From the NCBI GenBank assembly GCA_029237815.1, contig JAQZBP010000002.1:62001-126000 (forward strand): a stretch of 64,000 nt of DNA. Reading direction: 5' to 3'. Of this stretch, positions 35,302-43,777 are shown piece after piece; positions within the stretch are counted from its first letter, which is position 1, and each line of letters starts with the position of its first letter. The notes below the pieces were generated by a model. That model had not been told where the DNA came from. It did no database searches and was given only the letters and a program-made list of their open reading frames with translations. This stretch comes from Moraxellaceae bacterium. GTDB lineage: Bacteria; Pseudomonadota; Gammaproteobacteria; Pseudomonadales; Moraxellaceae. Both the position numbers and the translations under genes were made by a program.

Positions 35302-36046
35302 GTCCTGGCTGTTCCGCGGAAAGGTGGTGCATACCCGCCTGGCGCCACGTCGCCACGGCTTCGACTACCCGGCGTTCTTCCTCTGTTTCCCGATGCGCGC
35401 GAAAGCCGCACTGAAGAGCCGACTGTTCAGCCTCAACCGCTTCAACCTGTTCAGCTACCACGACGCCGACCACGGCGACGGCGGCGATGGCGAGGCCTGG
35501 GCGCGCAACCTCCTGCGCCGCCATGGCGTGCAGGCCGATGGCGACATCTGGCTGCACACGCTGCCGCGCATGCTCGGTTTCGTGTTCAACCCGGTGAGCT
35601 TCTGGCTCTGCCATGACAGCCGGAATGAGTTGCGCGCCGTGATCGCCGAGGTCAACAACACCTTCGGCGAACGTCACTGCTACCTGCTGGAGGCCGCCGA
35701 CGGCGCCGCGATCCGCGCCGACAGCGTGCTGCGCACGCGGAAGGTCTTCCACGTCTCGCCCTTCTTCGCCGTCGACGGCGAATACCGCTTCCGCTTCCTG
35801 TTCACGCCGGAGCGCCGCACGGTATGCATCGACTACTACCGCGACGGCGAGCTGACGCTGAAGACCGCCGTGAGCGGCCAGGCGCAGGCCCTCGACGACC
35901 GCTCCCTGCTCCGCCTTTTCCTGTCGCTCGGCTGGTCCACCCTGCTCGTGGTGCTTCGCATCCACTGGCAGGCGCTGCGGCTTTGGCTGAAAGGCATGAC
36001 CTTCCACAAAAAACCCCTGCCGCCCCAAGAGGAGACCTCCCGATGA
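35294..36046 (+). CDS. DUF1365 family protein
   Basis: A 250-residue DUF1365 protein: FRGKVVHTRLAPRRHGFDYP near the N-terminus, HTLPRMLGFVFNPVSFWLC (89-107), FGERHCYLL, and FHVSPFF followed by YRFRFLF. The KGMTFHKKP motif closes the domain. DUF1365 genes almost always neighbour the FAD oxidoreductase and Cfa-like genes, as here; the biochemical role is unknown, though a part in modifying unsaturated phospholipid chains is likely. The start overlaps the oxidoreductase gene by eight bases, and the stop overlaps the methyltransferase start (ATGA). Confidence 0.92.
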   Translation: MARSWLFRGKVVHTRLAPRRHGFDYPAFFLCFPMRAKAALKSRLFSLNRFNLFSYHDADHGDGGDGEAWARNLLRRHGVQADGDIWLHTLPRMLGFVFNPVSFWLCHDSRNELRAVIAEVNNTFGERHCYLLEAADGAAIRADSVLRTRKVFHVSPFFAVDGEYRFRFLFTPERRTVCIDYYRDGELTLKTAVSGQAQALDDRSLLRLFLSLGWSTLLVVLRIHWQALRLWLKGMTFHKKPLPPQEETSR

Positions 36047-37248
36047 GCAGCTATGCCCAGACTGCCCCCGAGACGCGCAAGGCCCCCGCGCTGGCCCGCA
36101 GTTTCCTGAAACTGCTGGAAGGCCTCCAGGTCGGCACGCTCGAGATCACCACGCCCTTTGGCGAAACGCTGCAATTCCGCGGCACGACCGCCGGCCCGGA
36201 AGCGACGCTGCACATCCGCGACTGGACGGCCTGCGGGCAGATCCTGCGCAGCGGCGACATCGGCGTCGCCGAGGCCTACCGCGACCAGAAGATCGACACG
36301 CCCGACCTGCTGGCGCTGCTGCTGCTGGCCCTGGCCAATCAGGACGTGCTGGAGAAAGCCGTGAACGGCAGCTTCTGGGGCACCCTGCTGTATCGCGTGA
36401 AGCACCTGATGAACCGCAACACGCGCATCGGCAGCAAGAAGAACATCCACGCGCATTACGACATCGGCAATCCCTTCTACAAGTTGTGGCTGGATCCGAC
36501 GATGACCTACTCGTCCGGACTTTTCCTGCACGGCAACGAGTCGCTGGAGCAGTCGCAGGTGAACAAGTACGACCGTCTCCTCGACATGCTGGAGGTGCGC
36601 CGTGGCGACCACCTCCTCGAGATCGGCTGCGGCTGGGGCGGGCTCGCCGAGCGTGCCGCCGCACGCGGCTGCTACGTCACCGGCATCTCGCTGTCGCAGG
36701 AGCAGCTGGCGTACGCCCGCGAGCGCATCCGTGGCAGCAGCGCCGAGGGCCGCACACACTTCCGCTTCCTCGACTACCGCGATCTCGAGGGACGTTTCGA
36801 CGCCATCGCCTCCATCGAGATGGTCGAGGCCGTCGGTCAGGATTACTGGCCCACCTATTTCCGCACGCTGAAGAAATGCCTGAAGCCGGGCGGCAAGGTG
36901 GCGGTGCAGTCGATCACCATCGAGGACGAGCGCTTCGACAGCTACAGCCGCGGCACCGACTTCATCCAGCAGTACATCTTCCCGGGCGGCATGCTGCCCT
37001 CGCCGGAGATCATGAAGACGCAGCTGCGCCACGCCAATCTCGACCTGCTCGACTACCACAGCTTCGGCCTCGACTACGCGCGCACGCTGCGTCTGTGGCG
37101 CGAGAACTTCGAGCGCGAGCAGGAGGCGATCCGCGCGCAGGGCTTCGACGAGGCCTTCGTCCGCCTCTGGCGCTTCTATCTTTGCTATTGCGAAGCCGGC
37201 TTCCTGACGGGCCGCACCGACGTCTGCCAGGTCGTCGCGTCCAGCTGA
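36043..37248 (+). CDS. Cyclopropane-fatty-acid-phospholipid synthase-like methyltransferase
   Basis: A 401-residue SAM-dependent methyltransferase acting on double bonds of phospholipid acyl chains. It has the Cfa N-terminal region, the AHYDIGNPFYKLWLDPTMTY substrate segment, the SAM motif LLEIGCGWGGLAERAAARG, the SIEMVEAVG bicarbonate/acidic region and the QYIFPGGMLPS segment. In this operon type the enzyme may act in furan or methylated fatty acid formation rather than classic cyclopropanation. Chain-specificity cannot be read. It is coupled to DUF1365; GAGGAG precedes the ATG. Confidence 0.93.
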   Translation: MSSYAQTAPETRKAPALARSFLKLLEGLQVGTLEITTPFGETLQFRGTTAGPEATLHIRDWTACGQILRSGDIGVAEAYRDQKIDTPDLLALLLLALANQDVLEKAVNGSFWGTLLYRVKHLMNRNTRIGSKKNIHAHYDIGNPFYKLWLDPTMTYSSGLFLHGNESLEQSQVNKYDRLLDMLEVRRGDHLLEIGCGWGGLAERAAARGCYVTGISLSQEQLAYARERIRGSSAEGRTHFRFLDYRDLEGRFDAIASIEMVEAVGQDYWPTYFRTLKKCLKPGGKVAVQSITIEDERFDSYSRGTDFIQQYIFPGGMLPSPEIMKTQLRHANLDLLDYHSFGLDYARTLRLWRENFEREQEAIRAQGFDEAFVRLWRFYLCYCEAGFLTGRTDVCQVVASS

Positions 37249-37270
37249 AACTTTCACGGAGGGTATGTCC

Positions 37271-37798
37271 ATGCGAATGCTGACGGTTCTGCTCACGCTG
37301 TGGCTGGTCTCGGGTTGCAGCGCGCGCATCGAGGATTACCGCGCCATGCAGCCCGCGCTCGACCTGCGCGAATACTTCAACGGCGACCTGACAGCCTGGG
37401 GCCATTTCCAGGACCGCTCGGGAATGGTGGTAAAGCGCTTCACCGTCAAAATGAAAGGCACGTGGCAGGGCAATGAAGGCCGGCTGGAGGAGTACTTCCT
37501 GTACGACGACGGCAGCCGCCAGACCCGTATCTGGCACCTGACGAAACTGCCGGACGGCCGCTACACCGGTCGCGCCGACGACGTGGTGGGCACCGCCCGG
37601 GGCCAGTCCGCCGGCCCCGCGCTGCAGTGGAACTACACGCTCGCCCTGCCGGTCAACGGCAAGGTCTATCACGTGAGCATGAACGACTGGATGTACCTGC
37701 ACGACCCCGACACCCTGATCAACCGCACCGTGATGTCCAAGTTCGGCGTCCGCCTCGGCGAAGTCACCCTCTTCTTCCGCAAGGGAGCGCAGCCATGA
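37271..37798 (+). CDS. DUF3833 family lipoprotein
   Basis: A 175-residue secreted lipoprotein. The signal ends in a lipobox LVSG with Cys following (LWLVSGCSA), so it is anchored in a membrane, likely the outer or inner leaflet of the periplasm. The DUF3833 domain follows: LREYFNGDLTAWGHFQDRSG and RVMSKFG-type C-terminus (NRTVMSKFGVRLGEVTLFF). Beta-rich and lipocalin-like in character, it might carry or bind the lipid product of the operon (inference). ATG at 37271 is preferred, since the GGAGG site is 8 bases upstream; the ATG at 37265 is too close. Confidence 0.9.
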   Translation: MRMLTVLLTLWLVSGCSARIEDYRAMQPALDLREYFNGDLTAWGHFQDRSGMVVKRFTVKMKGTWQGNEGRLEEYFLYDDGSRQTRIWHLTKLPDGRYTGRADDVVGTARGQSAGPALQWNYTLALPVNGKVYHVSMNDWMYLHDPDTLINRTVMSKFGVRLGEVTLFFRKGAQP

Positions 37799-38571
37799 GC
37801 CTGAATCCGCGCATTGCCGACTGGCAGGGCCGGCGCGTCTGGCTGGTCGGCGGCAGCAGCGGCATCGGCCGGGCGCTGGCGGAACTGCTGATCCGCCGCG
37901 GTGCCCGGGTCGCGGTCAGCGCGCGCAGTGCGGACAAGCTGCAGTCGCTCGTCGCGCTGTCGCCGCAGGTGAAAGCGCTGCCGCTGGACGTGAACCGGCT
38001 GGGCGACTGGCAGCAGGCCGCCGGCGAACTCGAGCGCGACTGGCAGGGCATCGACCACTTCATCTTCTGTGCCGCCGCCTACCGGCCGGTGCGCGCGGAC
38101 CAGCTGAGGCCCGACGTGATTGCGGAGATGGTGACGACCAACGTGCAGGGCGCCATGACCGGCGTCGCGACCGTGCTGCCGGCCCTGCTCGCGCGGAGCA
38201 GCGGCGCCATCAGCATGATCGCCAGCGTCGCCGGCTATACCGGCCTGCCGAAGGCGCTGGTCTATGGCCCGACCAAGGCGGCGCTGATCAACTTCTGCGA
38301 ATCGCTGTACCTGGACGTGCATCCGCGCGGCGTCGCCGTGCACCTGATCAACCCCGGCTTCGTCGATACGCCGCTGACGCAGCAGAACGACTTCACCATG
38401 CCCGCGCTGATGACACCGGACGCGGCCGCGCTGGAAATCGTCACGGGCATGGAGCGGGGCGACTTCGAAATCCACTTCCCGCGGCGCTTCACGCACTGGC
38501 TGCGCCTGCTGCGCCGCCTGCCCTACCGGCTGCGCTTCGCGCTGCTCGCCAATGTTGCGGAGAAGACCTGA
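37795..38571 (+). CDS. Short-chain dehydrogenase/reductase
   Basis: A 258-residue SDR with the nucleotide-binding GGSSGIGRALAELL, the NAG-equivalent CAAAYRP, catalytic serine in SMIASVAGYTG, and Tyr/Lys in YGPTK. It reduces or oxidises a carbonyl/hydroxyl using NAD(P)H. SDR genes are regular members of this light-regulated lipid cluster. Its ATG overlaps the DUF3833 stop, and its stop shares a base with the next ATG. Substrate unknown. Confidence 0.92.
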   Translation: MSLNPRIADWQGRRVWLVGGSSGIGRALAELLIRRGARVAVSARSADKLQSLVALSPQVKALPLDVNRLGDWQQAAGELERDWQGIDHFIFCAAAYRPVRADQLRPDVIAEMVTTNVQGAMTGVATVLPALLARSSGAISMIASVAGYTGLPKALVYGPTKAALINFCESLYLDVHPRGVAVHLINPGFVDTPLTQQNDFTMPALMTPDAAALEIVTGMERGDFEIHFPRRFTHWLRLLRRLPYRLRFALLANVAEKT

Positions 38572-38999
38572 TGACCAGTGCCGACCTCGACCCGCTGGTG
38601 CTCTGGTACCAGACCCTGTCGCCGGCGTCGCTCGCGCGGCTGCCGGACTTCTACACCGAGGATGCGTGGTTCAAGGATCCCTTCCAGGAGTTCCGTTCGC
38701 GCGAGCGGCTCCGCCGTGTCTACGCGCATATGTTCGAGACCCTGGAAGCGCCCCGCTTCGTCATCCTCACCACGATCTGTGAAGGCCGCCAGGCCCTGCT
38801 GGTCTGGAACATGGAATTCAGGCGCCAGGGAAAGCCCATGCGCATCCATGGCAGCACCCACCTGGCCTTCGCCGACGACGGCCGCGTGAACTACCACCGT
38901 GACTACTGGGATGCCGCCGAAGAGCTTTACGAGAAGCTGCCCGTTCTGGGCTGGCTGTTGAAGCAAGTGAAGAAAAAACTGCAGGCAGAGGGGGAATGA
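38571..38999 (+). CDS. NTF2-like (SnoaL) protein
   Basis: A 142-residue protein with the cone-shaped NTF2 fold signature: LPDFYTEDAWFKDPFQEF near residues 24-41 and GSTHLAFADDGRVNYHRDYWD near the C-terminus. Family members bind small hydrophobic ligands or act as isomerases and cyclases. It is conserved in this operon type, where its role is unknown. Single-base overlaps with both flanking genes show strict translational coupling. Confidence 0.88.
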   Translation: MTSADLDPLVLWYQTLSPASLARLPDFYTEDAWFKDPFQEFRSRERLRRVYAHMFETLEAPRFVILTTICEGRQALLVWNMEFRRQGKPMRIHGSTHLAFADDGRVNYHRDYWDAAEELYEKLPVLGWLLKQVKKKLQAEGE

Positions 39000-39952
39000 C
39001 GATGAGCGCCACCGCTGAAACCATCACCACGAACACCGAGCATATGCTGCCCATCCAGGCCGTGGAGCGCGAGACCGGCGTCTCCAAGGAACTGCTGCGC
39101 ATGTGGGAGCGTCGCTACCACTTCCCGACGCCGGCCCGCGACGCCCAGGGCGACCGCATCTATGCGCAGGACCAGATCAGCAAGCTGCGCCTGCTGCGTC
39201 GCCTGATCGACAATGGCTTCCGTCCCGGCAAGATCATCGGCCTCGGCACGGAGGAGCTCGAGGACCTGCTGCGCTCGCGCTACATCGCGACGCTGGAATC
39301 GGCGCCGGAAATCGAGAAGGAGCTGATCACCACGCTGAAGTCGGGCGATGTGCACCAGATCCGCGAATACCTCTCGCACCAGCTCATCCGCATGGGCTTG
39401 CAGTCCTTCATCCTGGATTTCCTGCAATACGCCACGACCATCGTCGGCGACGCCTGGATGCGCGGCGAGATCGAGATCCACGAGGAGCACCTGTATACGG
39501 AACAGGTGCAGTCGCTTATCCGCAACGCCATCACCGGCCTGCGCAGCTCGACCCAGCCGCCGCACATCATGCTGACCACGCCACCCGAGGAGAACCACAC
39601 CCTCGGCGTGCTGATGGTGGAGGCCATGCTGCGCCTCGACAACGTGAACGCCGTCTGCTTCGGCGCCATCATGCCGGTGCGCGACATCGTGCAGGCGGCG
39701 CAGCGTCACCATATGGATGTCGTGGCCCTGTCCTTCAGCGCCTCCTACCCGGCCAGCAAGGCTATCGAGTTCCTGGAGGACGTCCGCTTCCGCCTGCCGC
39801 TAGCCATCGACATCTGGGCCGGCGGCAGCGCGCTGCGCGGAACGCGGCGCACGGTCGAGGGCGTGGAGATCTTCCAGGACCTGCAGAGCATACGCCGCGC
39901 GGTGCAGGCCTGGCGCAAGCGTCAGGAGTATCGCCAGGACCGCAGGGCGTGA
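38996..39952 (+). CDS. MerR-type B12-binding photoreceptor regulator (CarH/LitR-like)
   Basis: A 318-residue regulator. The MerR-type winged helix (about 17-85) includes LPIQAVERETGVSKELLRMW and ERRYHFPTP. A helical lid domain (about 95-180) carries the pattern W154-x9-E164-H165 in GDAWMRGEIEIHEEH. The cobalamin-binding Rossmann-like domain (about 188-300) contains E199-N-H201-T-L-G204. CarH of Thermus has the same W-x9-EH and lower-axial His. This is strong evidence for adenosylcobalamin photoreception: dark tetramer represses, light disrupts. It probably regulates its own operon and the photolyase gene through the palindrome at 33825-33839. A second in-frame ATG lies 6 bases downstream. Confidence 0.92.
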   Translation: MTMSATAETITTNTEHMLPIQAVERETGVSKELLRMWERRYHFPTPARDAQGDRIYAQDQISKLRLLRRLIDNGFRPGKIIGLGTEELEDLLRSRYIATLESAPEIEKELITTLKSGDVHQIREYLSHQLIRMGLQSFILDFLQYATTIVGDAWMRGEIEIHEEHLYTEQVQSLIRNAITGLRSSTQPPHIMLTTPPEENHTLGVLMVEAMLRLDNVNAVCFGAIMPVRDIVQAAQRHHMDVVALSFSASYPASKAIEFLEDVRFRLPLAIDIWAGGSALRGTRRTVEGVEIFQDLQSIRRAVQAWRKRQEYRQDRRA

Positions 39953-41403
39953 GGCGCCATCTCGTCTGGCTGCGAGCGGACCTGCGCAGCCTCGACAACA
40001 CGGCCCTCCTCGCCGCCTGTGCCGACGCCAGCACGGCCGTCGCCTGCGTCTATGCCGTCACGCCGCGCCAGTGGCAGCGGCATGACGTGGCGGGCGTGCG
40101 GGTCGACTTCGAGCTGCGCACGCTGCACGCGCTGCAGGAACGCCTGGCGGCGCTGAACATTCCCTTGCTGATGCTGCACACCCCCGACTTTGCCACATTG
40201 CCCGCCGACCTGGCCGGGCTCTGCCAGCGCCTCGGCATCGACGAGGTGCACGCCAACCGCCAGTACGAAGTCAACGAGATTGCCCGCGACGAGGCGGCCG
40301 GCCTCGCCCTCGGCGAACTCGGCATTGCGCTGCAGCTGCACCACGACCAGTGCGCAGTCACCCCGGGCACCCTGTGCAAGGGCGACGGCACCTACTACTC
40401 GGTGTTCACTCCCTTCAAGCGCGTCTGGCTGCAACGTCTCGCCAGCGCCGGTTGCGCACCAGCTTCTTCGCCACGCCGCCGCCGTGAGGCATTTGTGGCG
40501 AGCGACGAAATCCCCGCGACCGTGCCGGGTTTTGCTTCGCACGTTTCGCCCGCCACCGCCCTGCATTGGTGGCCTGCGGGCGAAGACGCCGCGCTGGAGC
40601 GGCTGGCCGCCTTTTGCTCAGAAGGCCTTGCGCACTACGACAGCGCGCGGAATTTTCCGGATCGTGATGGCACCAGCCGGCTCTCGCCGCATCTCGCCGT
40701 CGGCTCCATTTCGCCGCGCCAGTGCCTGAATGCCGCGTTCGGGCATGTGGCCCGCCATGGCGAGAGCGCGGACAGCGCGCAGTGGATTGCCGAGCTCGGC
40801 TGGCGCGACTTCTACAAGCATGTACTGACCGGCTGGCCCCGTGTCTGCCGCCACCAGCCCTTCCGCCTGGAAACGGCGCCCTTGCGGTGGCGCCACGACG
40901 ATGCGGATTTTCAGCGCTGGTGCGAGGGACGCACCGGCTTCCCCATCGTCGATGCCGCCATGCGCCAGCTGCAGGCCACAGGCTGGATGCATAACCGCCT
41001 GCGCATGATCGTCGCCATGTTCCTGACCAAGGACCTGCTGATCGACTGGCGCTGGGGCGAGCGCTTCTTCATGCAGCACCTGATCGACGGCGACCTCGCC
41101 GCCAACAATGGCGGCTGGCAGTGGTCGGCCTCCACCGGCAACGACGCCGCGCCCTACTTCCGCATCTTCAACCCGGTGACGCAGGGCCGGAAATTCGATC
41201 CGGACGGCCGCTTCATCCGTGAGCACATCAAAGAGCTGGGCGATTTTTCTGGCGACGTGCATGAGCCCCACGGCCCGGGTGGCAGCCGGCCTTCACTCCT
41301 TACCGACTATCCGCTGCCGATGGTGGACCACAGCGCGGCGCGCGAACGCACGCTGGCTGCCTTCAAAGACATGAAGGCGGCCGCCGAATTCTCCGGCTCC
41401 TAG
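39949..41403 (+). CDS. phrB: Deoxyribodipyrimidine photolyase
   Basis: Light-driven repair of cyclobutane pyrimidine dimers using FAD and an antenna chromophore. The 484-residue product starts with GTG (VRRHLVWLRADLRSLDN), overlapping the regulator stop by four bases. The FAD/DNA-binding domain is complete: SRLSPHLAVGSISPRQCL, ELGWRDFYKHVL, GFPIVDAAMRQLQATGWMHN, DGDLAANNGGWQWSASTGND and APYFRIFNP. It sits last in the photosensory operon and is followed by a strong terminator. The same frame is open far upstream, but that part overlaps the regulator and is not real. Confidence 0.96.
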   Translation: MRRHLVWLRADLRSLDNTALLAACADASTAVACVYAVTPRQWQRHDVAGVRVDFELRTLHALQERLAALNIPLLMLHTPDFATLPADLAGLCQRLGIDEVHANRQYEVNEIARDEAAGLALGELGIALQLHHDQCAVTPGTLCKGDGTYYSVFTPFKRVWLQRLASAGCAPASSPRRRREAFVASDEIPATVPGFASHVSPATALHWWPAGEDAALERLAAFCSEGLAHYDSARNFPDRDGTSRLSPHLAVGSISPRQCLNAAFGHVARHGESADSAQWIAELGWRDFYKHVLTGWPRVCRHQPFRLETAPLRWRHDDADFQRWCEGRTGFPIVDAAMRQLQATGWMHNRLRMIVAMFLTKDLLIDWRWGERFFMQHLIDGDLAANNGGWQWSASTGNDAAPYFRIFNPVTQGRKFDPDGRFIREHIKELGDFSGDVHEPHGPGGSRPSLLTDYPLPMVDHSAARERTLAAFKDMKAAAEFSGS

Positions 41404-41420
41404 CCGCGCCAATGCCACTG

Positions 41421-41456
41421 CCATGAAAAAGCCGCCCGAAGGCGGCTTTTTCATGG
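41421..41456. terminator. Bidirectional terminator after phrB
   Basis: A 16-bp perfect inverted repeat with arms 41421-41436 and 41441-41456 and a CGAA loop, flanked by A- and T-tracts. It can end phrB transcription and also that of the opposite-strand parA gene ending at 41470. Confidence 0.9.
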
Positions 41457-41469
41457 CGGCAGCATCCAC

Positions 41470-42258
41470 TCAGGACGGCTCCAATTCCCTGAAGAGCGCA
41501 ACGAACTGCTCCGTCAGCTTGTGGCCAGGGGACATATGGATCAGCGGCAGCGCCCGCTCGTGCGATTCCTTCATGACCACCGACGACGACAGCGCCGAGC
41601 GCATGATGGGCAGGCCCTCTGCACGCAGCTCCTCGACCAGCTTCACCGGCAGGCTGGCGCGCGGCTGGAACTGGTTGACGATGATGCCTTCGACCTCGAG
41701 TTCGTCGTTATGGTCGGCGCGGGCTTCCTGCAGGTTCTCCAGCAGCGTGTAGAGCGCACGGCGCGAAAAGGCGTCGCAGTCGAAGGGAATCAGGCAGCGT
41801 TGCGCCGCGATCAACGCGGAGAGCGTGTAGAAATTGAAGGCGGGCGGCGTGTCGATATAGATCGCGTCATAGGTGCTGGAGAGTGACTTCAGTGCCGCAG
41901 CGAGCTTGAAGATCTTGTGCTTGCTCTCGAGCATGTGCTCGATTTCGCCAAGCTCCGGATTCGAGGGGATGACGAAGAGGTTCTCGTGCGGTGTCTTGTG
42001 CACGAATTCCGCCGCGGGCTTTTCCTTCAGGTTGAAGGACAGCGTCTGCGCGAAGAACTGGCCGATATTGGGCGTGAGCTCAGGCTTGCCCTTGGAGAAC
42101 TCCGCGGCCTCGCCCAGCAGGTACTGGGTGGCATTGCATTGCGGATCGAGGTCCACCACCAGCGTCCGCTTGCCGTTCGCGGCACTGATGGCCGCCAGGT
42201 TCACGGTGATGCTGGATTTTCCCACTCCGCCTTTCTGGTTGAAGATGACGCGACGCAT
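41470..42258 (-). CDS. ParA-family ATPase (chromosomal orphan)
   Basis: A 262-residue Walker-type ATPase with deviant Walker A FNQKGGVGKSSITVNLA, VVDLDPQCNATQYL (A' motif) and AIYIDTPPAFNF (Walker B region). It is of the kind used to position cellular cargo such as chemoreceptor arrays, polysaccharide machinery or nucleoid. No parB, mcd or similar partner lies beside it, so its cargo is unknown. ATG at 42258 is the natural start; a longer Arg-rich frame upstream adds nothing conserved. Confidence 0.9.
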   Translation of the reverse strand: MRRVIFNQKGGVGKSSITVNLAAISAANGKRTLVVDLDPQCNATQYLLGEAAEFSKGKPELTPNIGQFFAQTLSFNLKEKPAAEFVHKTPHENLFVIPSNPELGEIEHMLESKHKIFKLAAALKSLSSTYDAIYIDTPPAFNFYTLSALIAAQRCLIPFDCDAFSRRALYTLLENLQEARADHNDELEVEGIIVNQFQPRASLPVKLVEELRAEGLPIMRSALSSSVVMKESHERALPLIHMSPGHKLTEQFVALFRELEPS

Positions 42259-42358
42259 TCGCTTACCCCTGCTGGCCCTACGCAACGAAGCCGGGATTGT
42301 AACGACAGCTCAGGTTGCCGGAAACGACCACGAGCATCTTTTGATCACCCCGATTCCC

Positions 42359-43591
42359 TCAGGCGTGGAAGAACCAGTAGGCCACCGCGATCCCCGTCAC
42401 CACGGCGACAAAGTCCGCGAACAGGCCACAGGCCAGCGCATGGCGCTCCCGGCGGATGCCCACCGAGCCGAAGTACACCGCCAGCACGTAGAAGGTCGTT
42501 TCGGACGAGCCCTGCAGGATGGCGGCGACATGTGCAGCGAAGGAGTCCACCCCGTAGGTCTGGAAGGTCTCCAGCATCATGGCGCGGGCGCCGGAGCCGG
42601 ACAGTGACTTCATGACGGCCGTCGGCAGCGCAGGCACAAAGTCGGTATCGAGGCCAAGGCTGCCGAACAGCGCGCCCAGTGCCTGCAACATGGCTTCCAT
42701 GGCACCACTGGCGCGGAACACGGCGACCGCTACCAGCATGGCCACCAGGTAGGGAATCAGCCCGATGGCAACCTCAAAGCCCTGCTTCGCCCCTGTGATG
42801 AAACTGTCATAGACATCGATGCCCCGCCGCCAGCCCGCCACCAGGAAGAGCACGATCACCGAGAACAGCAGCAGGTTGCCGACCATGGCCGAGCGCACCC
42901 CCAGCATCTCGGGAGGCGCCGTAATGACGGCGCCCACCAGTGCGCCCATGAAGAGCGCGATGCCCACGACATAGGCCAGCACGACACGATCCCAGATCCG
43001 GAGCTTCTGCAGCCAGGCCGTCAGCAGCAGCCCCGCCAGGGTGCCGGCGGTGCTGGAAATCAGGATGGGCAGGAAAACGCTGGCCGGGTTCGCGGCGCCG
43101 AACTGCGCCCGGTAAAGGAAGACCGTGACGGGAATCAGTGTGACGGAGGCCGTGTTGAGGACCAGAAAGAGGATTTGGGCGTTGCTGGCGGTCTCCGGCT
43201 CCGGGTTCAGCGTCTGCAGCTCGCGCATGGCCTTGAGGCCGAGCGGCGTCGCCGCGTTGTCGAGGCCCAGCATGTTGGCCGCCATGTTCATGGTGACGGC
43301 ACCGATGGCCGGATGGCCCGCCGGCACCTCGGGCATCAGGCGGCGGAACAGTGGCGCCAGCAGCCAGGCGAGCTTCGCGATCAGTCCGGCCCGCTCGGCA
43401 ATCTGGAACAGGCCCAGCCAGAGGCAGAGCAGGCCAACGAGACCGATGGCGACTTCCACGGAGAGCCGCGCGGCCTTGAAGCTGGCCTCGACCACCGCGG
43501 CGAAGATGCCGGGATTGTCCCCGAGGGAGACCTGCACAAGACAGGCAAAGAAGGCGACCAGGAAGAAACCCAGCCATATACGGTTCAGCAT
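42359..43591 (-). CDS. Nucleoside-recognition/SpmA-SpmB fusion membrane protein
   Basis: A 410-residue membrane protein joining SpmA-like (residues 1-190) and SpmB-like (200-410) halves. Visible: repeated hydrophobic segments, GAVTMNMAANMLGLDNAATPLG in SpmA and the SGSGARAMMLETFQTYG in SpmB, followed by LQGSSETTFYVLAVYFG. These proteins were named for spore maturation in Bacillus; in non-sporing bacteria such as this the role is unclear. ATG at 43591 is used; TTG 15 bases upstream lacks support. Confidence 0.93.
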   Translation of the reverse strand: MLNRIWLGFFLVAFFACLVQVSLGDNPGIFAAVVEASFKAARLSVEVAIGLVGLLCLWLGLFQIAERAGLIAKLAWLLAPLFRRLMPEVPAGHPAIGAVTMNMAANMLGLDNAATPLGLKAMRELQTLNPEPETASNAQILFLVLNTASVTLIPVTVFLYRAQFGAANPASVFLPILISSTAGTLAGLLLTAWLQKLRIWDRVVLAYVVGIALFMGALVGAVITAPPEMLGVRSAMVGNLLLFSVIVLFLVAGWRRGIDVYDSFITGAKQGFEVAIGLIPYLVAMLVAVAVFRASGAMEAMLQALGALFGSLGLDTDFVPALPTAVMKSLSGSGARAMMLETFQTYGVDSFAAHVAAILQGSSETTFYVLAVYFGSVGIRRERHALACGLFADFVAVVTGIAVAYWFFHA

Positions 43592-43777
43592 GTTCCGCCC
43601 TGGCAATGGCCGCCGCGTCCCGGCCAGCCCTGAAAGCCGGAATCATGTCATGAAAAAGCGGGACTGGCGCTCCGCGCCTTGCAGCGGAGGATCAGGGACG
43701 CATGTCGCCTGGCGCGTGGACAACCCCTGCCCCTTGGCTAGTCTGGGAACAGCGACCACATGAAGAAGGACAGGACC

